A DNA stretch of 64,000 nucleotides, from contig NZ_BIMH01000008.1 in NCBI RefSeq assembly GCF_004000985.1, positions 1-64,000 of the forward strand, read 5' to 3'. Shown one piece after another: positions 17,443 through 25,420 of the stretch (positions are counted from its first letter, which is position 1; each line of letters starts with the position of its first letter). The DNA is from Paenibacillus validus NBRC 15382. GTDB lineage: Bacteria; Bacillota; Bacilli; Paenibacillales; NBRC-103111. A program made the position numbers and the translations under genes. The notes under the pieces are model-generated. The model saw only the letters and a list, made by a program, of their open reading frames with translations. It was not told where the DNA came from and did no database searches.

Positions 17443-17461
17443 CGCATAGGAAAAAGGCTTT

Positions 17462-17543
17462 AACGATTATGTGCTGTACGGTAATCGTTCAATAAAATAA
17501 AGCAAGCGGCAGTCTGGAACTGATTTTTATTGTTCTGGACTGC
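17462..17543 (+). terminator. two hairpins after the ABC exporter
   Basis: A perfect 8-bp inverted repeat (AACGATTA / TAATCGTT, 17462-17489) is followed by a 12-bp stem GCAGTCTGGAAC / GTTCTGGACTGC (17509-17543) and then T-rich sequence. The second is a good rho-independent terminator. Confidence 0.7.
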
Positions 17544-17565
17544 TGTTCTTTGTTTTAAAAGAAAC

Positions 17566-17596
17566 TTGACCTGAAAAGCATTTCATACCTTACGTT
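17566..17596 (+). promoter_or_regulatory. promoter with LacI-type operator (aldo/keto reductase)
   Basis: TTGACC (-35, 17566-17571) is followed directly by the imperfect palindrome TGAAAAGCATTTCA (17572-17585) and a TACGTT -10 at 17591-17596. Two more promoters in the cluster (18633 and 22933) have the same geometry: -35, a 14-bp palindrome, and a TAnnnT hexamer at 19 bp. Confidence 0.65.
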
Positions 17597-17637
17597 ATTT
17601 TATGGAAAAAAACGATATTGAAAGGGGTCTAGGGGAA

Positions 17638-18588
17638 ATGAACTACAATTATATCAACAAAACCGAACTAAAGGTTTCTGAAATAGGCTTTGGAACGTGG
17701 CCGATCTCCGGGCATGGTATGGGTTCGGCAGATGAACAACAATCTCTGCATACCCTCTTTCATGCTCGGGATAGGGGCGTTAATTTTTTTGACACCGCTG
17801 ATATGTATGGGTTCGGGTATGCAGAAACCTTATTGGGGAAAGTTTTTAAACACCATAAAGACGATGTGATTATAGCCACCAAAGTAGGCATGCAGTGGGA
17901 CAATCAGGGGAATCTTCGAAAAAACCTGCGAGCGGATTATATTAGGCAAGCTTGTGAGGACAGTTTAAAAAGGCTGCAAACAGATAGAATTGACCTGTAC
18001 CAGCTTCACTGGCCGGATCCTGAGACGCCGCTTGAAGAAACGATGGAAGCATTAAGCAGATTAGTAGATCAAGGTAAAGTTCGCTACGTGGGTGTATCCA
18101 ATTTTTCTGTGGAAGAGATGAAAGAAGCGGGCAAGTATTTGCCCCTTGTTTCGAATCAAATTGAATACAGTCTGTTGGAGAGGTCGCCCGAGAATGAAGT
18201 GATTCCATACGCTTCTAAGGGTCAGATCTCGATTCTGCCCTATAAAATACTAGGCAGAGGAATCCTGACAGGGAAATTTAAAGGGGTAGCGCATTTTGAG
18301 AAGGGAGACTGGAGAAGCGAAGAAGAGATTTTTAAGCAGGAACAATTAGCTAAAAGTCTCGCAGCCGTTGAACAGCTCCGTCCCATCGCCGAAAGCTATG
18401 GCTGTTCCATAAGCCAGCTTGTCATTGCCTGGGCTTTGCGTTGGGATATGGTTCCGTCCGTCATCATCGGCGCGAGGAGACCGGAGCAAATTTCTGAAAG
18501 CTGCGCTGACTTGAATTTCTCGCTGCATACGGAACACATTTCACAAATAAATGCTCTATTTGAACAACCTGACAAACAAAACAATTAA
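17638..18588 (+). CDS. aldo/keto reductase
   Basis: A 316-residue NAD(P)H-dependent oxidoreductase of the aldo/keto reductase TIM-barrel superfamily. Visible motifs: FDTADMYGFGYAE with catalytic Asp and Tyr, the Lys in VIIATKVGMQ, the catalytic His in YQLHWPDPETP, and the cofactor-binding VIIGARRPEQI near the C-terminus. The ATG at 17638 has AAAGGGG at 10 bp; the earlier ATG at 17602 overlaps the promoter and is rejected. It is the first gene of a group that shares LacI-type operators with the dioxygenases downstream, suggesting a sugar- or polyol-like substrate. Confidence 0.88.
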   Translation: MNYNYINKTELKVSEIGFGTWPISGHGMGSADEQQSLHTLFHARDRGVNFFDTADMYGFGYAETLLGKVFKHHKDDVIIATKVGMQWDNQGNLRKNLRADYIRQACEDSLKRLQTDRIDLYQLHWPDPETPLEETMEALSRLVDQGKVRYVGVSNFSVEEMKEAGKYLPLVSNQIEYSLLERSPENEVIPYASKGQISILPYKILGRGILTGKFKGVAHFEKGDWRSEEEIFKQEQLAKSLAAVEQLRPIAESYGCSISQLVIAWALRWDMVPSVIIGARRPEQISESCADLNFSLHTEHISQINALFEQPDKQNN

Positions 18589-18632
18589 GCCTGCTTGACT
18601 GTTAATGCGATTAAATAAACGAAAAAAACTTC

Positions 18633-18663
18633 TTGACCTGAGAACGTTTTCATCAATTACGCT
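18633..18663 (+). promoter_or_regulatory. promoter with LacI-type operator (first PhyH dioxygenase)
   Basis: TTGACC (18633-18638), near-perfect palindrome TGAGAACGTTTTCA with a central CG (18639-18652), and TACGCT at 19 bp spacing (18658-18663). The central CG palindrome is the form typical of LacI/GalR-family operators. Confidence 0.65.
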
Positions 18664-18712
18664 TCATTTTGTAAGGCACGGCGATCTTAATTTCTCTTAG
18701 GAGGACAGTAAA

Positions 18713-19636
18713 ATGAAAAAGGAAAATGTAGTGAATAATATTCTTGAAACTGATTTTAAATTGAATCAACGTCCGAATAATGAACCTTTGCGAGTGCTGA
18801 GCGAAGACGATTGGAAGTTCTGGAAAGACAATGGTTACGTTATTATTCCTAATGCCGTTCCACAAGAAAATATCGACCGACTGGTTAACCTGATTTGGGA
18901 ATTCGAAGAAAAAAATCCAAACGATCCGGAAACCTGGTATACGGCTCCACGCCGCGAAATTCAGATGAAGGAGCTGGCCAATACGGGCATGGTTGAGCTG
19001 TATAACCATCAGTATTTGTGGGATAACCGTTCGTATGAACGGGTATATAACGCTTTCGTTGATATTTGGGGAACCGAACACCTGTGGGCCAGCATCGACA
19101 GATGTAATCTCAACCTCCCGTTAAAACCCGGTCATGAATATAAAGGTTTCATACACTGGGATGTTAATACTTCCTTGAATCCGATTCCAGTCAATGTTCA
19201 AGGTGTATTGTCACTGGTGGATACGGATGCCGAAATGGGAGGGTTCCAATGTATTCCCGAGCTGTATCGGGATTTTCATGAGTGGGTGAAGACTCAACCT
19301 GCGGACAGAGACCCGCATAAACCTGATATAACCGGCTTTACCCCAACGAAAATAACGGCGAAGGCCGGGGACCTGCTTATTTTCAACAGCATGCTGGCAC
19401 ATGGCATTCGTCCAAATCATTCTACGAAGCCGCGTATCGCCCAGTACGTATCGATGTTCCCGGCACAGGAGCAAAATGAAGCATTAAGAAAATCCAGAAT
19501 CTTGTCTTGGAGCGACAGAATCCCGCCTAGCGGCATGGCGTTTCCGGGAGATCCCCGTAACTGGGAACAAGTAAAATACGAACGGGCTGTACTTTCCGAA
19601 TTAGGCGAAAAATTGCTGGGCTCGAAGTCATGGTAA
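18713..19636 (+). CDS. PhyH-family Fe(II)/2-oxoglutarate dioxygenase, copy 1
   Basis: A 307-residue member of the phytanoyl-CoA dioxygenase-like family. The 2-His-1-Asp iron triad is visible: HWD in GFIHWDVNTS (about residues 147 and 149) and the distal His in MLAHGIRPN (about 229), with the 2-oxoglutarate-binding Arg probably in KPRIAQYVSM. The N-terminal DDWKFWKDNGYVIIPNAVP is the usual PhyH start. Substrates of bacterial members range widely (ectoine, natural-product intermediates, osmolytes), so none is assigned. TAGGAGGA lies before the ATG. A second, closely similar copy of the same length lies at 23271. Confidence 0.88.
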   Translation: MKKENVVNNILETDFKLNQRPNNEPLRVLSEDDWKFWKDNGYVIIPNAVPQENIDRLVNLIWEFEEKNPNDPETWYTAPRREIQMKELANTGMVELYNHQYLWDNRSYERVYNAFVDIWGTEHLWASIDRCNLNLPLKPGHEYKGFIHWDVNTSLNPIPVNVQGVLSLVDTDAEMGGFQCIPELYRDFHEWVKTQPADRDPHKPDITGFTPTKITAKAGDLLIFNSMLAHGIRPNHSTKPRIAQYVSMFPAQEQNEALRKSRILSWSDRIPPSGMAFPGDPRNWEQVKYERAVLSELGEKLLGSKSW

Positions 19637-19667
19637 CGTATAGTCATTTCTTAGGATAGGGATCATC

Positions 19668-19724
19668 GCTGCTGCTGCGAATTTAATACCGTGGGAACAC
19701 CGGTAGCTAAATTCGGGCAGCAGC
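19668..19724 (+). other. hairpin between dioxygenase and binding protein
   Basis: GCTGCTGC-GAATTTA pairs with TAAATTC-GGGCAGCAGC over a 22-base loop. No T-run follows, so it may limit or stabilise the transcript rather than end it. The 172-bp gap shows no strong separate promoter. Confidence 0.5.
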
Positions 19725-19808
19725 GTATCGATCTAACAAAAATGAAATCGCTTACAAAAATAAAGGAAGAAATGATTTGAAACCAACTCATTACAGGGGG
19801 AATTTGAA

Positions 19809-21149
19809 TTGAAAGCAAAAAAACTATTGATTTCGGCCTTATTCGTTAGTTTAGGTTTGACGGGGTGCAGCCCCCAGCCTGAAACGGCATCTTCTGGACA
19901 TAATTCCGCAAAGGAAACGGTAGTTAATCTTCAGATGTGGGAAGGTCCTGAAGGTGAGGCTATGCGACCCGTTGTTGATGCCTGGAATAAAACGAAGACG
20001 AAAGAAACGGGGATTAAGATTAATCTTTCATTGCTCGGAAGGAACGGGTACGCGGACAAATTGACAAGTCAATTGTTATCCAAAAACGATACTATCGACA
20101 TTGTATATCCCATGAGCTGGTTTGTACCCCAATACGCACAAGGGGGCTTCTTGGAACCTTTAGATAGCTATATCGCTGAAGATTCGAATTTCGCCATCCA
20201 AGACTTTATTACAGCCGGTCTGGATACCGGGAAATATAAAGGGAAGCAATATGGCATTCCCGTCGATATGTCAGAACCGGTCCTCTTTTATCGTAAAGAT
20301 TTACTTCCGGTCCCTCCGCAAACATGGGACGAGGCGTTGGAAGCGGCCAGGAAATTTTCCAAGAGCACGAATTCGGATTCACCGACACAATTCGGTACAA
20401 CGTTATACGCTGCGGCAGGGTTTGCGGAACCGATGCATATGTGGGAAGAGCTATTCTGGGCATACGGTGGAGAGCTGTTTGATAAAGAAGGCGCTCCAAG
20501 CATAAACAATGAAGCTGGACAGAAAGCGACGCAGTATGGCGTCGAATTGGTCAAAAATAAATGGGTGCCGGCAGACTATACCAACTACGAGTATCCGCAA
20601 ACTTTGGGTGCTTTTCAAGCGGGGAAGGTAGCCTTTATTCAGCAGTGGAATGCGGCATGGGCTGATTTATCCAATAAAAATAAATCTCCGTTGGTAGCGG
20701 ATAAAGTCGGTTATGCTCCAATTCCGGGCGTCAAGCAACAAGACGGATCGATTAAGAGAAGTTACCATGTTCATTCGATCACACTGGCCATCAATGCCAG
20801 CTCTAAGAAGAAAAGTGAAGCTTTTCAAGTTATCGCTTACCTCTCTGGAAAAGAGGGGGGTCTGGAATACACGCTAAGAGGGGGATCAACTCCACGTCAA
20901 TCTATATTTAAAAGCGATAAAGTGAAAGAAGTGTATGGCGATTACTATTCTTTCCTGGCAAACGAGGTAGACAAGCACGGAAAATCGGAACCCCCCATCC
21001 TTCCAATGACCTATATCAGCTCGAACATCATGAATAAAGCGTTAAACGCTGCTTGGAGCGGTGCCATAACCGTGGATGAAGCATTGAGCAGCGCGGAAAA
21101 AGATATGAAAACTCAATTAGAGAAAACGAAACAGGGTGAAATGAAATGA
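19809..21149 (+). CDS. sugar-type ABC transporter substrate-binding lipoprotein
   Basis: A 446-residue extracellular solute-binding protein (family 1, maltose-binding-like). Signal peptide with lipobox LTGC (Cys near residue 20), then VVNLQMWEGPEGEAMRPVVD and a C-lobe with the WNAAWADL and GGSTPRQSIF segments usual in carbohydrate-binding members. The start is TTG with AGGGGG 8 bp upstream. Its stop overlaps the first permease by 4 bp (ATGA). With the MalF/MalG-type permeases it forms an importer, lacking its own ATPase gene, which probably uses a shared MsmX-type ATPase encoded elsewhere. Confidence 0.9.
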   Translation: MKAKKLLISALFVSLGLTGCSPQPETASSGHNSAKETVVNLQMWEGPEGEAMRPVVDAWNKTKTKETGIKINLSLLGRNGYADKLTSQLLSKNDTIDIVYPMSWFVPQYAQGGFLEPLDSYIAEDSNFAIQDFITAGLDTGKYKGKQYGIPVDMSEPVLFYRKDLLPVPPQTWDEALEAARKFSKSTNSDSPTQFGTTLYAAAGFAEPMHMWEELFWAYGGELFDKEGAPSINNEAGQKATQYGVELVKNKWVPADYTNYEYPQTLGAFQAGKVAFIQQWNAAWADLSNKNKSPLVADKVGYAPIPGVKQQDGSIKRSYHVHSITLAINASSKKKSEAFQVIAYLSGKEGGLEYTLRGGSTPRQSIFKSDKVKEVYGDYYSFLANEVDKHGKSEPPILPMTYISSNIMNKALNAAWSGAITVDEALSSAEKDMKTQLEKTKQGEMK

Positions 21150-22018
21150 GTAAACTGGCAAGGATTAGCATGCTGGCACCTGCTTCCGTTATTCTTTTTG
21201 GTGTCACGTTCTACCCTTTTGTTTTTAATTTGTTTTTTAGCCTTATGGACGTAAACATTCATAACTTTAACGAACCCCGCTTTAACGGGCTGAACAATTA
21301 TAGCCGGTTATTCCTGGATGTGAATTTTTGGAGCACCTTGAATTTCAGCGCCGTTTATTTGGCAGGCTGTTTATTGCTGGAAACCGTATTCGGCTTTGCC
21401 TTGGCTTTGCTTGTTAATCGTTGTACGGCCGGGAAGAAATTCTGGTTCCCGTTTCTCCTGACCCCTATGATGATTGCTCCGGCGATGGTGGGGATTATGT
21501 ATCTTGGTCATTTTGATTCGTTGACGGGAAATTTAGCTTATTATATTCAAACGCTGCTGGGTATTTCAGATCCGCTCCTTACAGGGGTGTTAGGACAAAT
21601 CGTTCTTATTCTGATCGATACGTGGCAATGGACGCCGTTTATTTTTTTGTTAGTCTACGCGGCCCTTCAAGCGGTTCCCTCTGATGTATATGAAGCGGCA
21701 ACGATCGACGGAGCGAACGCATGGCAAATGTTTGGGAAGATTACGTTCCCATTGGTACGTCCCGCACTTGCCGTAGCGATGATTTTTCGTACCCTGGATT
21801 TAATAAGAACGTTTGACCATCTCTATATTATTAAAGGCGGAGCCGATGGCTTCGGGACCTTATCCATTTATATTTACCAAACGGCTTTTCAAGGCGGAGA
21901 TTTTGGCAAGGCGAGCGCCGTCACCTTTATTCTGTTCCTGCTTCTATCGTGGGCCGTTCGTATCATGTTCCGAATATTGATGGGCCGCACACTTTCCGCT
22001 AAGAAGGAGACAACATGA
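21146..22018 (+). CDS. ABC sugar permease (MalF/UgpA type)
   Basis: A 290-residue permease with six membrane helices. The cytoplasmic EAA loop reads YEAATIDGANAWQMFGKITF, which docks the ATPase. It overlaps the binding-protein gene by 4 bp and the next permease by 4 bp, so all three are translationally coupled. Confidence 0.92.
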   Translation: MSKLARISMLAPASVILFGVTFYPFVFNLFFSLMDVNIHNFNEPRFNGLNNYSRLFLDVNFWSTLNFSAVYLAGCLLLETVFGFALALLVNRCTAGKKFWFPFLLTPMMIAPAMVGIMYLGHFDSLTGNLAYYIQTLLGISDPLLTGVLGQIVLILIDTWQWTPFIFLLVYAALQAVPSDVYEAATIDGANAWQMFGKITFPLVRPALAVAMIFRTLDLIRTFDHLYIIKGGADGFGTLSIYIYQTAFQGGDFGKASAVTFILFLLLSWAVRIMFRILMGRTLSAKKETT

Positions 22019-22836
22019 ACGAGATACGAAAGAATGGATGGGCATATGTTCTCATAGCTGGTTTTATCCTTGTTTTCAATGTCCCGATTCTACTTACACT
22101 ATTAAATTCTTTAAAGACGAACCAGCAAATCATCACTCAACCGCCCGTGTGGATCTTTGCACCCATCATCGAGCATTATGAACGAATTTTTCAGGATGCG
22201 AATTTCCCGGTATGGTTTTATTTGAAGAATAGTATATTGACTTCTGTTTTTGGTACGATCCTTACGATCATGATTGCATTTCCTGCGGCCTACACGATGG
22301 CTAGGCATAATACCGGAGGCGAGAAGTATGAGCTCTGGCTATTATCAACACGCATGCTGCCCGGGGCTGTATTCATTATCCCTACGTATGTGTTGTTTAG
22401 TGTTATCGGTTTAGTCGACTCCCCGCTTGGTCTCATTTTGATCTATTTAAGTTTTAATCTGCCGCTCGCCATTTGGATTATTCGCGGATTCGTACGGGAA
22501 CTTCCGAACGAAATTGATGAGGCTGCCGGGCTTGATGGTGCCTCTACTTTTAAGATCATGACGAGCGTCATTTTTCCAATGACGGCTCCAGGTATCATTG
22601 CGGTAGCGGTATTAACGTTCGCCGCTTGCTGGAACGAATACTTTTTCTCCCTTGTATTCTCGGATTTGCATGCGACAACATTTACCGTGGCGGGGCAAAG
22701 ATTTATGACGGGGCATGCCATTTTATGGGGCGAAATTTCTTCAGCGGTTACGGTGGGGATTATTCCGGTTATCATGGTCGCTTTTATTTTTCAGCGGTTT
22801 ATGGTGAAGGGCTTAAGTATGGGAGCCGTAAAATAG
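22015..22836 (+). CDS. ABC sugar permease (MalG/UgpE type)
   Basis: A 273-residue permease with six membrane helices and the EAA loop IDEAAGLDGASTFKIMTSVI. It is the second half of the permease pair. The ATG overlaps the stop of the first permease. A strong terminator follows 9 bp after its stop, closing the transporter transcript. Confidence 0.92.
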   Translation: MNEIRKNGWAYVLIAGFILVFNVPILLTLLNSLKTNQQIITQPPVWIFAPIIEHYERIFQDANFPVWFYLKNSILTSVFGTILTIMIAFPAAYTMARHNTGGEKYELWLLSTRMLPGAVFIIPTYVLFSVIGLVDSPLGLILIYLSFNLPLAIWIIRGFVRELPNEIDEAAGLDGASTFKIMTSVIFPMTAPGIIAVAVLTFAACWNEYFFSLVFSDLHATTFTVAGQRFMTGHAILWGEISSAVTVGIIPVIMVAFIFQRFMVKGLSMGAVK

Positions 22837-22845
22837 AGATAACCG

Positions 22846-22884
22846 TAGGGGGAGCAAAGGAACGCTTTGCACCCCTATTTTTAT
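22846..22884 (+). terminator. terminator of the sugar transporter transcript
   Basis: Stem TAGGGG(G)AGCAAAG / CTTTGCACCCCTA with one bulge, followed by TTTTTAT. Confidence 0.8.
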
Positions 22885-22932
22885 AGGGGAAGGGAAGCCA
22901 TTGGATGCTTGATAAAAAGCAATAAAAGGCTC

Positions 22933-22963
22933 TTGACATGGTATGCTTTTCACAAAATAAGAT
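22933..22963 (+). promoter_or_regulatory. promoter with LacI-type operator (peptide, dioxygenase 2, LacI)
   Basis: TTGACA (22933-22938), palindrome TGGTATGCTTTTCA (22939-22952; its reverse complement TGAAAAGCATACCA matches the operator at 17572 in 12 of 14 positions) and TAAGAT at 19 bp spacing (22958-22963). The LacI gene lies downstream in the same direction, so autoregulation is likely. Confidence 0.65.
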
Positions 22964-23049
22964 ACAAATACAGCAGCTCGAAACCTATAACCGGCCGGTT
23001 GGAGCAGCCAGACAGTATCTTACTTTGTCACACTAGGAGGTAAGTCAGG

Positions 23050-23232
23050 ATGGATCATAACCGATCCTGCGATAAACATGCACAACCAAATAAGGAGCTG
23101 CTGCATGTGATGAATCCGGAGATCAAGTTACAAGCCTCGTGCGAATTTGCACATAAGTGTAAGCTAGCTTGCAAGCGCTCCAATACCAACCCTGAATGTA
23201 CAGTAAATTGTCAAAAAAAGAGTCCTTTCTAA
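23050..23232 (+). CDS. 60-residue Cys-rich peptide of unknown function
   Basis: A small protein with a very good ribosome binding site (TAGGAGGT 6-10 bp before the ATG) directly behind the third LacI-type promoter. The N-terminal half is hydrophilic with one Cys; the C-terminal half packs five Cys in C-x5-C-x3-C-x8-C-x3-C spacing between Lys-rich stretches (SCEFAHKCKLACKR, then PECTVNCQKK). There is no signal peptide. It could be a metal-binding peptide or a small disulfide- or thioether-rich peptide precursor; a chance frame is possible but the ribosome site argues for translation. I do not recognise a family. Confidence 0.5.
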   Translation: MDHNRSCDKHAQPNKELLHVMNPEIKLQASCEFAHKCKLACKRSNTNPECTVNCQKKSPF

Positions 23233-23270
23233 TATTGAAAAAAACTTCTTATTACTTGGAGGGTTATCGA

Positions 23271-24194
23271 ATGAAACCTTATAATAAAGTCAATAACATG
23301 GTTGAAATCACCACCCCATTCAATCAGCGTTTAAACAATGAACCACTGAAGGTCCTTAGCGAAGAGGATTGGCAGTTCTGGAATGAAAACGGATATGTCA
23401 TTATTCAAGATGTCATTCCAAAGAATCAAATCGATCGCATGGTAGACCTCATGTGGGAATTTGAAGAAAAAAATCCGAGCGATCCTTCCACTTGGTATAC
23501 GCCGCCTCGGCGCGAAATTCAAATGAAAGAACTGCAGGGCACGGGTATGGTTGAGTTGTATCATCATCAGTATCTATGGGACAATCGTACGTCGCAAAAG
23601 GTGTATGAGTCATTCGTGGATATATGGGGAGATGAAAAATTATGGGTAACCATTGATCGATGCAACATCAATTTTCCTGTTAAGCCGGGATTTGAGTGGA
23701 ACGGGTTTATCCATTGGGATGTAAACACTGCGTTGGACCCTATTCCTGTCAATGTTCAGGGTATTCTCTTCTTAGTGGATACGGACGAAGAAATGGGAGG
23801 ATTACAAGTCGTTCCTGAGCTATACCGAAATTTCGACGAATGGGTGAAAACGCAGCCTAAAGACAGGAATCCGTATAAACCGGATACAACCGGATTTACT
23901 CCGACGAAATTGGTTATGAAAGCTGGCGATCTGCTTATATTTAACAGTAAATTGGCTCATGGCATTCGTCAAAACATTTCTAGCAAACCCTGCCTTTCTC
24001 AATATATTTCCATGTTCCCTGCACAAGAGCATGATGAAGAGTTACTGCATTCGAGAATAGCTTCCTGGGATCAGAGATTGACTCCGGAGGGACTCGCGTT
24101 TCCGGGAGACCCCCGAAATTGGGAACGGGAAAAATACGAGCGGGCTGTTCTTACGGAGTTAGGCGAGAAGCTGCTAGGATTGAAGAAATGGTGA
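23271..24194 (+). CDS. PhyH-family Fe(II)/2-oxoglutarate dioxygenase, copy 2
   Basis: Also 307 residues and clearly homologous to the 18713 protein over its full length, without gaps in the core. Iron ligands are conserved at the same places (HWD in GFIHWDVNTA; distal His in KLAHGIRQN), as is the end (EKYERAVLTELGEKLLGLKKW). TTGGAGGG lies 7 bp before the ATG at 23271; an earlier in-frame ATG at 23196 lies inside the Cys-rich peptide gene and is rejected. Differences cluster in the substrate-side loops, so the two copies may act on related substrates or successive steps. Confidence 0.88.
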   Translation: MKPYNKVNNMVEITTPFNQRLNNEPLKVLSEEDWQFWNENGYVIIQDVIPKNQIDRMVDLMWEFEEKNPSDPSTWYTPPRREIQMKELQGTGMVELYHHQYLWDNRTSQKVYESFVDIWGDEKLWVTIDRCNINFPVKPGFEWNGFIHWDVNTALDPIPVNVQGILFLVDTDEEMGGLQVVPELYRNFDEWVKTQPKDRNPYKPDTTGFTPTKLVMKAGDLLIFNSKLAHGIRQNISSKPCLSQYISMFPAQEHDEELLHSRIASWDQRLTPEGLAFPGDPRNWEREKYERAVLTELGEKLLGLKKW

Positions 24195-24214
24195 TTCCCA
24201 AATAATGGAGCCGA

Positions 24215-24253
24215 GCAGCTCTGCTTAAACTTAATAAGGTTAAGTAGAGCTGC
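24215..24253 (+). other. inverted repeat between dioxygenase 2 and lacI
   Basis: GCAGCTCTGCTTAA / TTAAGTAGAGCTGC, 13 of 14 positions pairing, 11-base loop, no T-run. It may act as an mRNA processing or attenuation hairpin before the regulator gene. Confidence 0.5.
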
Positions 24254-24290
24254 AATCGTTAGTGGAAGCATACAGCAAGGAGGAGGTCAG

Positions 24291-25268
24291 ATGGCCAATA
24301 TTAAACATATTGCCAAGTTGGCTAATGTTTCAATTTCTACGGTTTCACGTGTATTAAACAATCAGCCGTACGTAAGTGAAGATAAAAAGAAAGCTATATT
24401 CGATGCCATCGAGCAATTGGAATATACCAGAAATATGAATGCTATTCATTTAATTAAGGGAAAGACCAATCTGGTCGGGGTCATGATGCCGTTTATTAAC
24501 CATGCCTATTTCTCCAGATTAATGGAAGGGATTTCAGCTGAAGCTTTCAAGGAGAATTACCAATTAATATTATGTCAGACCAATTATGAGTTATGCAATG
24601 AAACAGCCGTTTTGGAAATGTTGAAAATGAAGCAAATTGACGGCATCATTATTTGTTCAAAAAGCATGCCCTTGGAGCAAATTGAACCCTATACCCGATA
24701 CGGACCTATTGTAGCATGTGAGGATGTCAATCAATCGCCCGTTTCTTCGGTCTACCTCGACCACTACACCAGTTTTAAATACGGTATCAACTATTTAATT
24801 GAAAAGGGACATCAATATATTGGTCTTTGCTTAGGCAGAAATAGCGGCGCTAACAGTCAATCACGTTTGAAAGCGTACAAGGATGCGCTTCATTCCATAA
24901 ATCAGCCTTTCCGGGAAGAATGGATGTTTTATCAAAGCTATAGAATTGAAGATGGGGTAGAGGTGTTAAACAAGCTGAGAACAATGGAACAAAGGCCTAC
25001 CGCCCTCCTGGTGACCAGCGATCAGGTTGCTGCAGGAATCATTATGGAAGCAAGGAAAAACGGGATCGAAGTGCCTAATGATCTTGCCATTATCGGGTTT
25101 GATAATCAACCCATCGCAGAAGTTTTCGATCTGACTACAATAGATAATCAGCTTATGGAAATGGGAAGCTGTGCGTTTCGGATTGTCCACGACCAAATCG
25201 CGAAGAAAAAAAACGAACCGGAATATCGGGAATTTGATTTTCGACTTATCGAGCGATCTACAGTTTAA
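24291..25268 (+). CDS. LacI/GalR-family transcriptional regulator
   Basis: A 325-residue repressor: N-terminal helix-turn-helix and hinge helix (ANIKHIAKLANVSISTVSRV, LNNQPYVSEDKKK), then a periplasmic-binding-protein-like effector domain (NLVGVMMPFINHAYFSRLME ... DLAIIGFDNQPIAEVF). AAGGAGGA precedes the ATG. The 14-bp palindromes at 17572, 18639 and 22939 are its most likely operators because they sit between -35 and -10 of every promoter in the cluster. The effector is probably the transported sugar-like compound or a metabolite of it. Confidence 0.92.
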   Translation: MANIKHIAKLANVSISTVSRVLNNQPYVSEDKKKAIFDAIEQLEYTRNMNAIHLIKGKTNLVGVMMPFINHAYFSRLMEGISAEAFKENYQLILCQTNYELCNETAVLEMLKMKQIDGIIICSKSMPLEQIEPYTRYGPIVACEDVNQSPVSSVYLDHYTSFKYGINYLIEKGHQYIGLCLGRNSGANSQSRLKAYKDALHSINQPFREEWMFYQSYRIEDGVEVLNKLRTMEQRPTALLVTSDQVAAGIIMEARKNGIEVPNDLAIIGFDNQPIAEVFDLTTIDNQLMEMGSCAFRIVHDQIAKKKNEPEYREFDFRLIERSTV

Positions 25269-25295
25269 TTGACTTTCATTTTGAAACAGGAACAA

Positions 25296-25337
25296 GGGTG
25301 GGCGACTTTCAAAAAAGTGTCCATCTTTGTTTTTTTG
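25296..25337 (+). terminator. terminator after lacI
   Basis: Imperfect hairpin (GGTGGGCGACTTT / AAAGTGTCCATC) followed by TTTGTTTTTTT. A TATAAT at 25342-25347 just behind it may serve the next operon. Confidence 0.6.
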
Positions 25338-25420
25338 CGTTTATAATCAAAGAGATCTATCCGATGAATCTATCATTGGGCGAGTAGGGCGAATTGAAAT
25401 GTTAAAGAGGAAGGTGAAGT

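Noticed and set aside
25334-25339. A TTTGCG in front of the 25421 operon
   Set aside because: Only one copy, with no partner 21 bp away, so not counted in the regulon.
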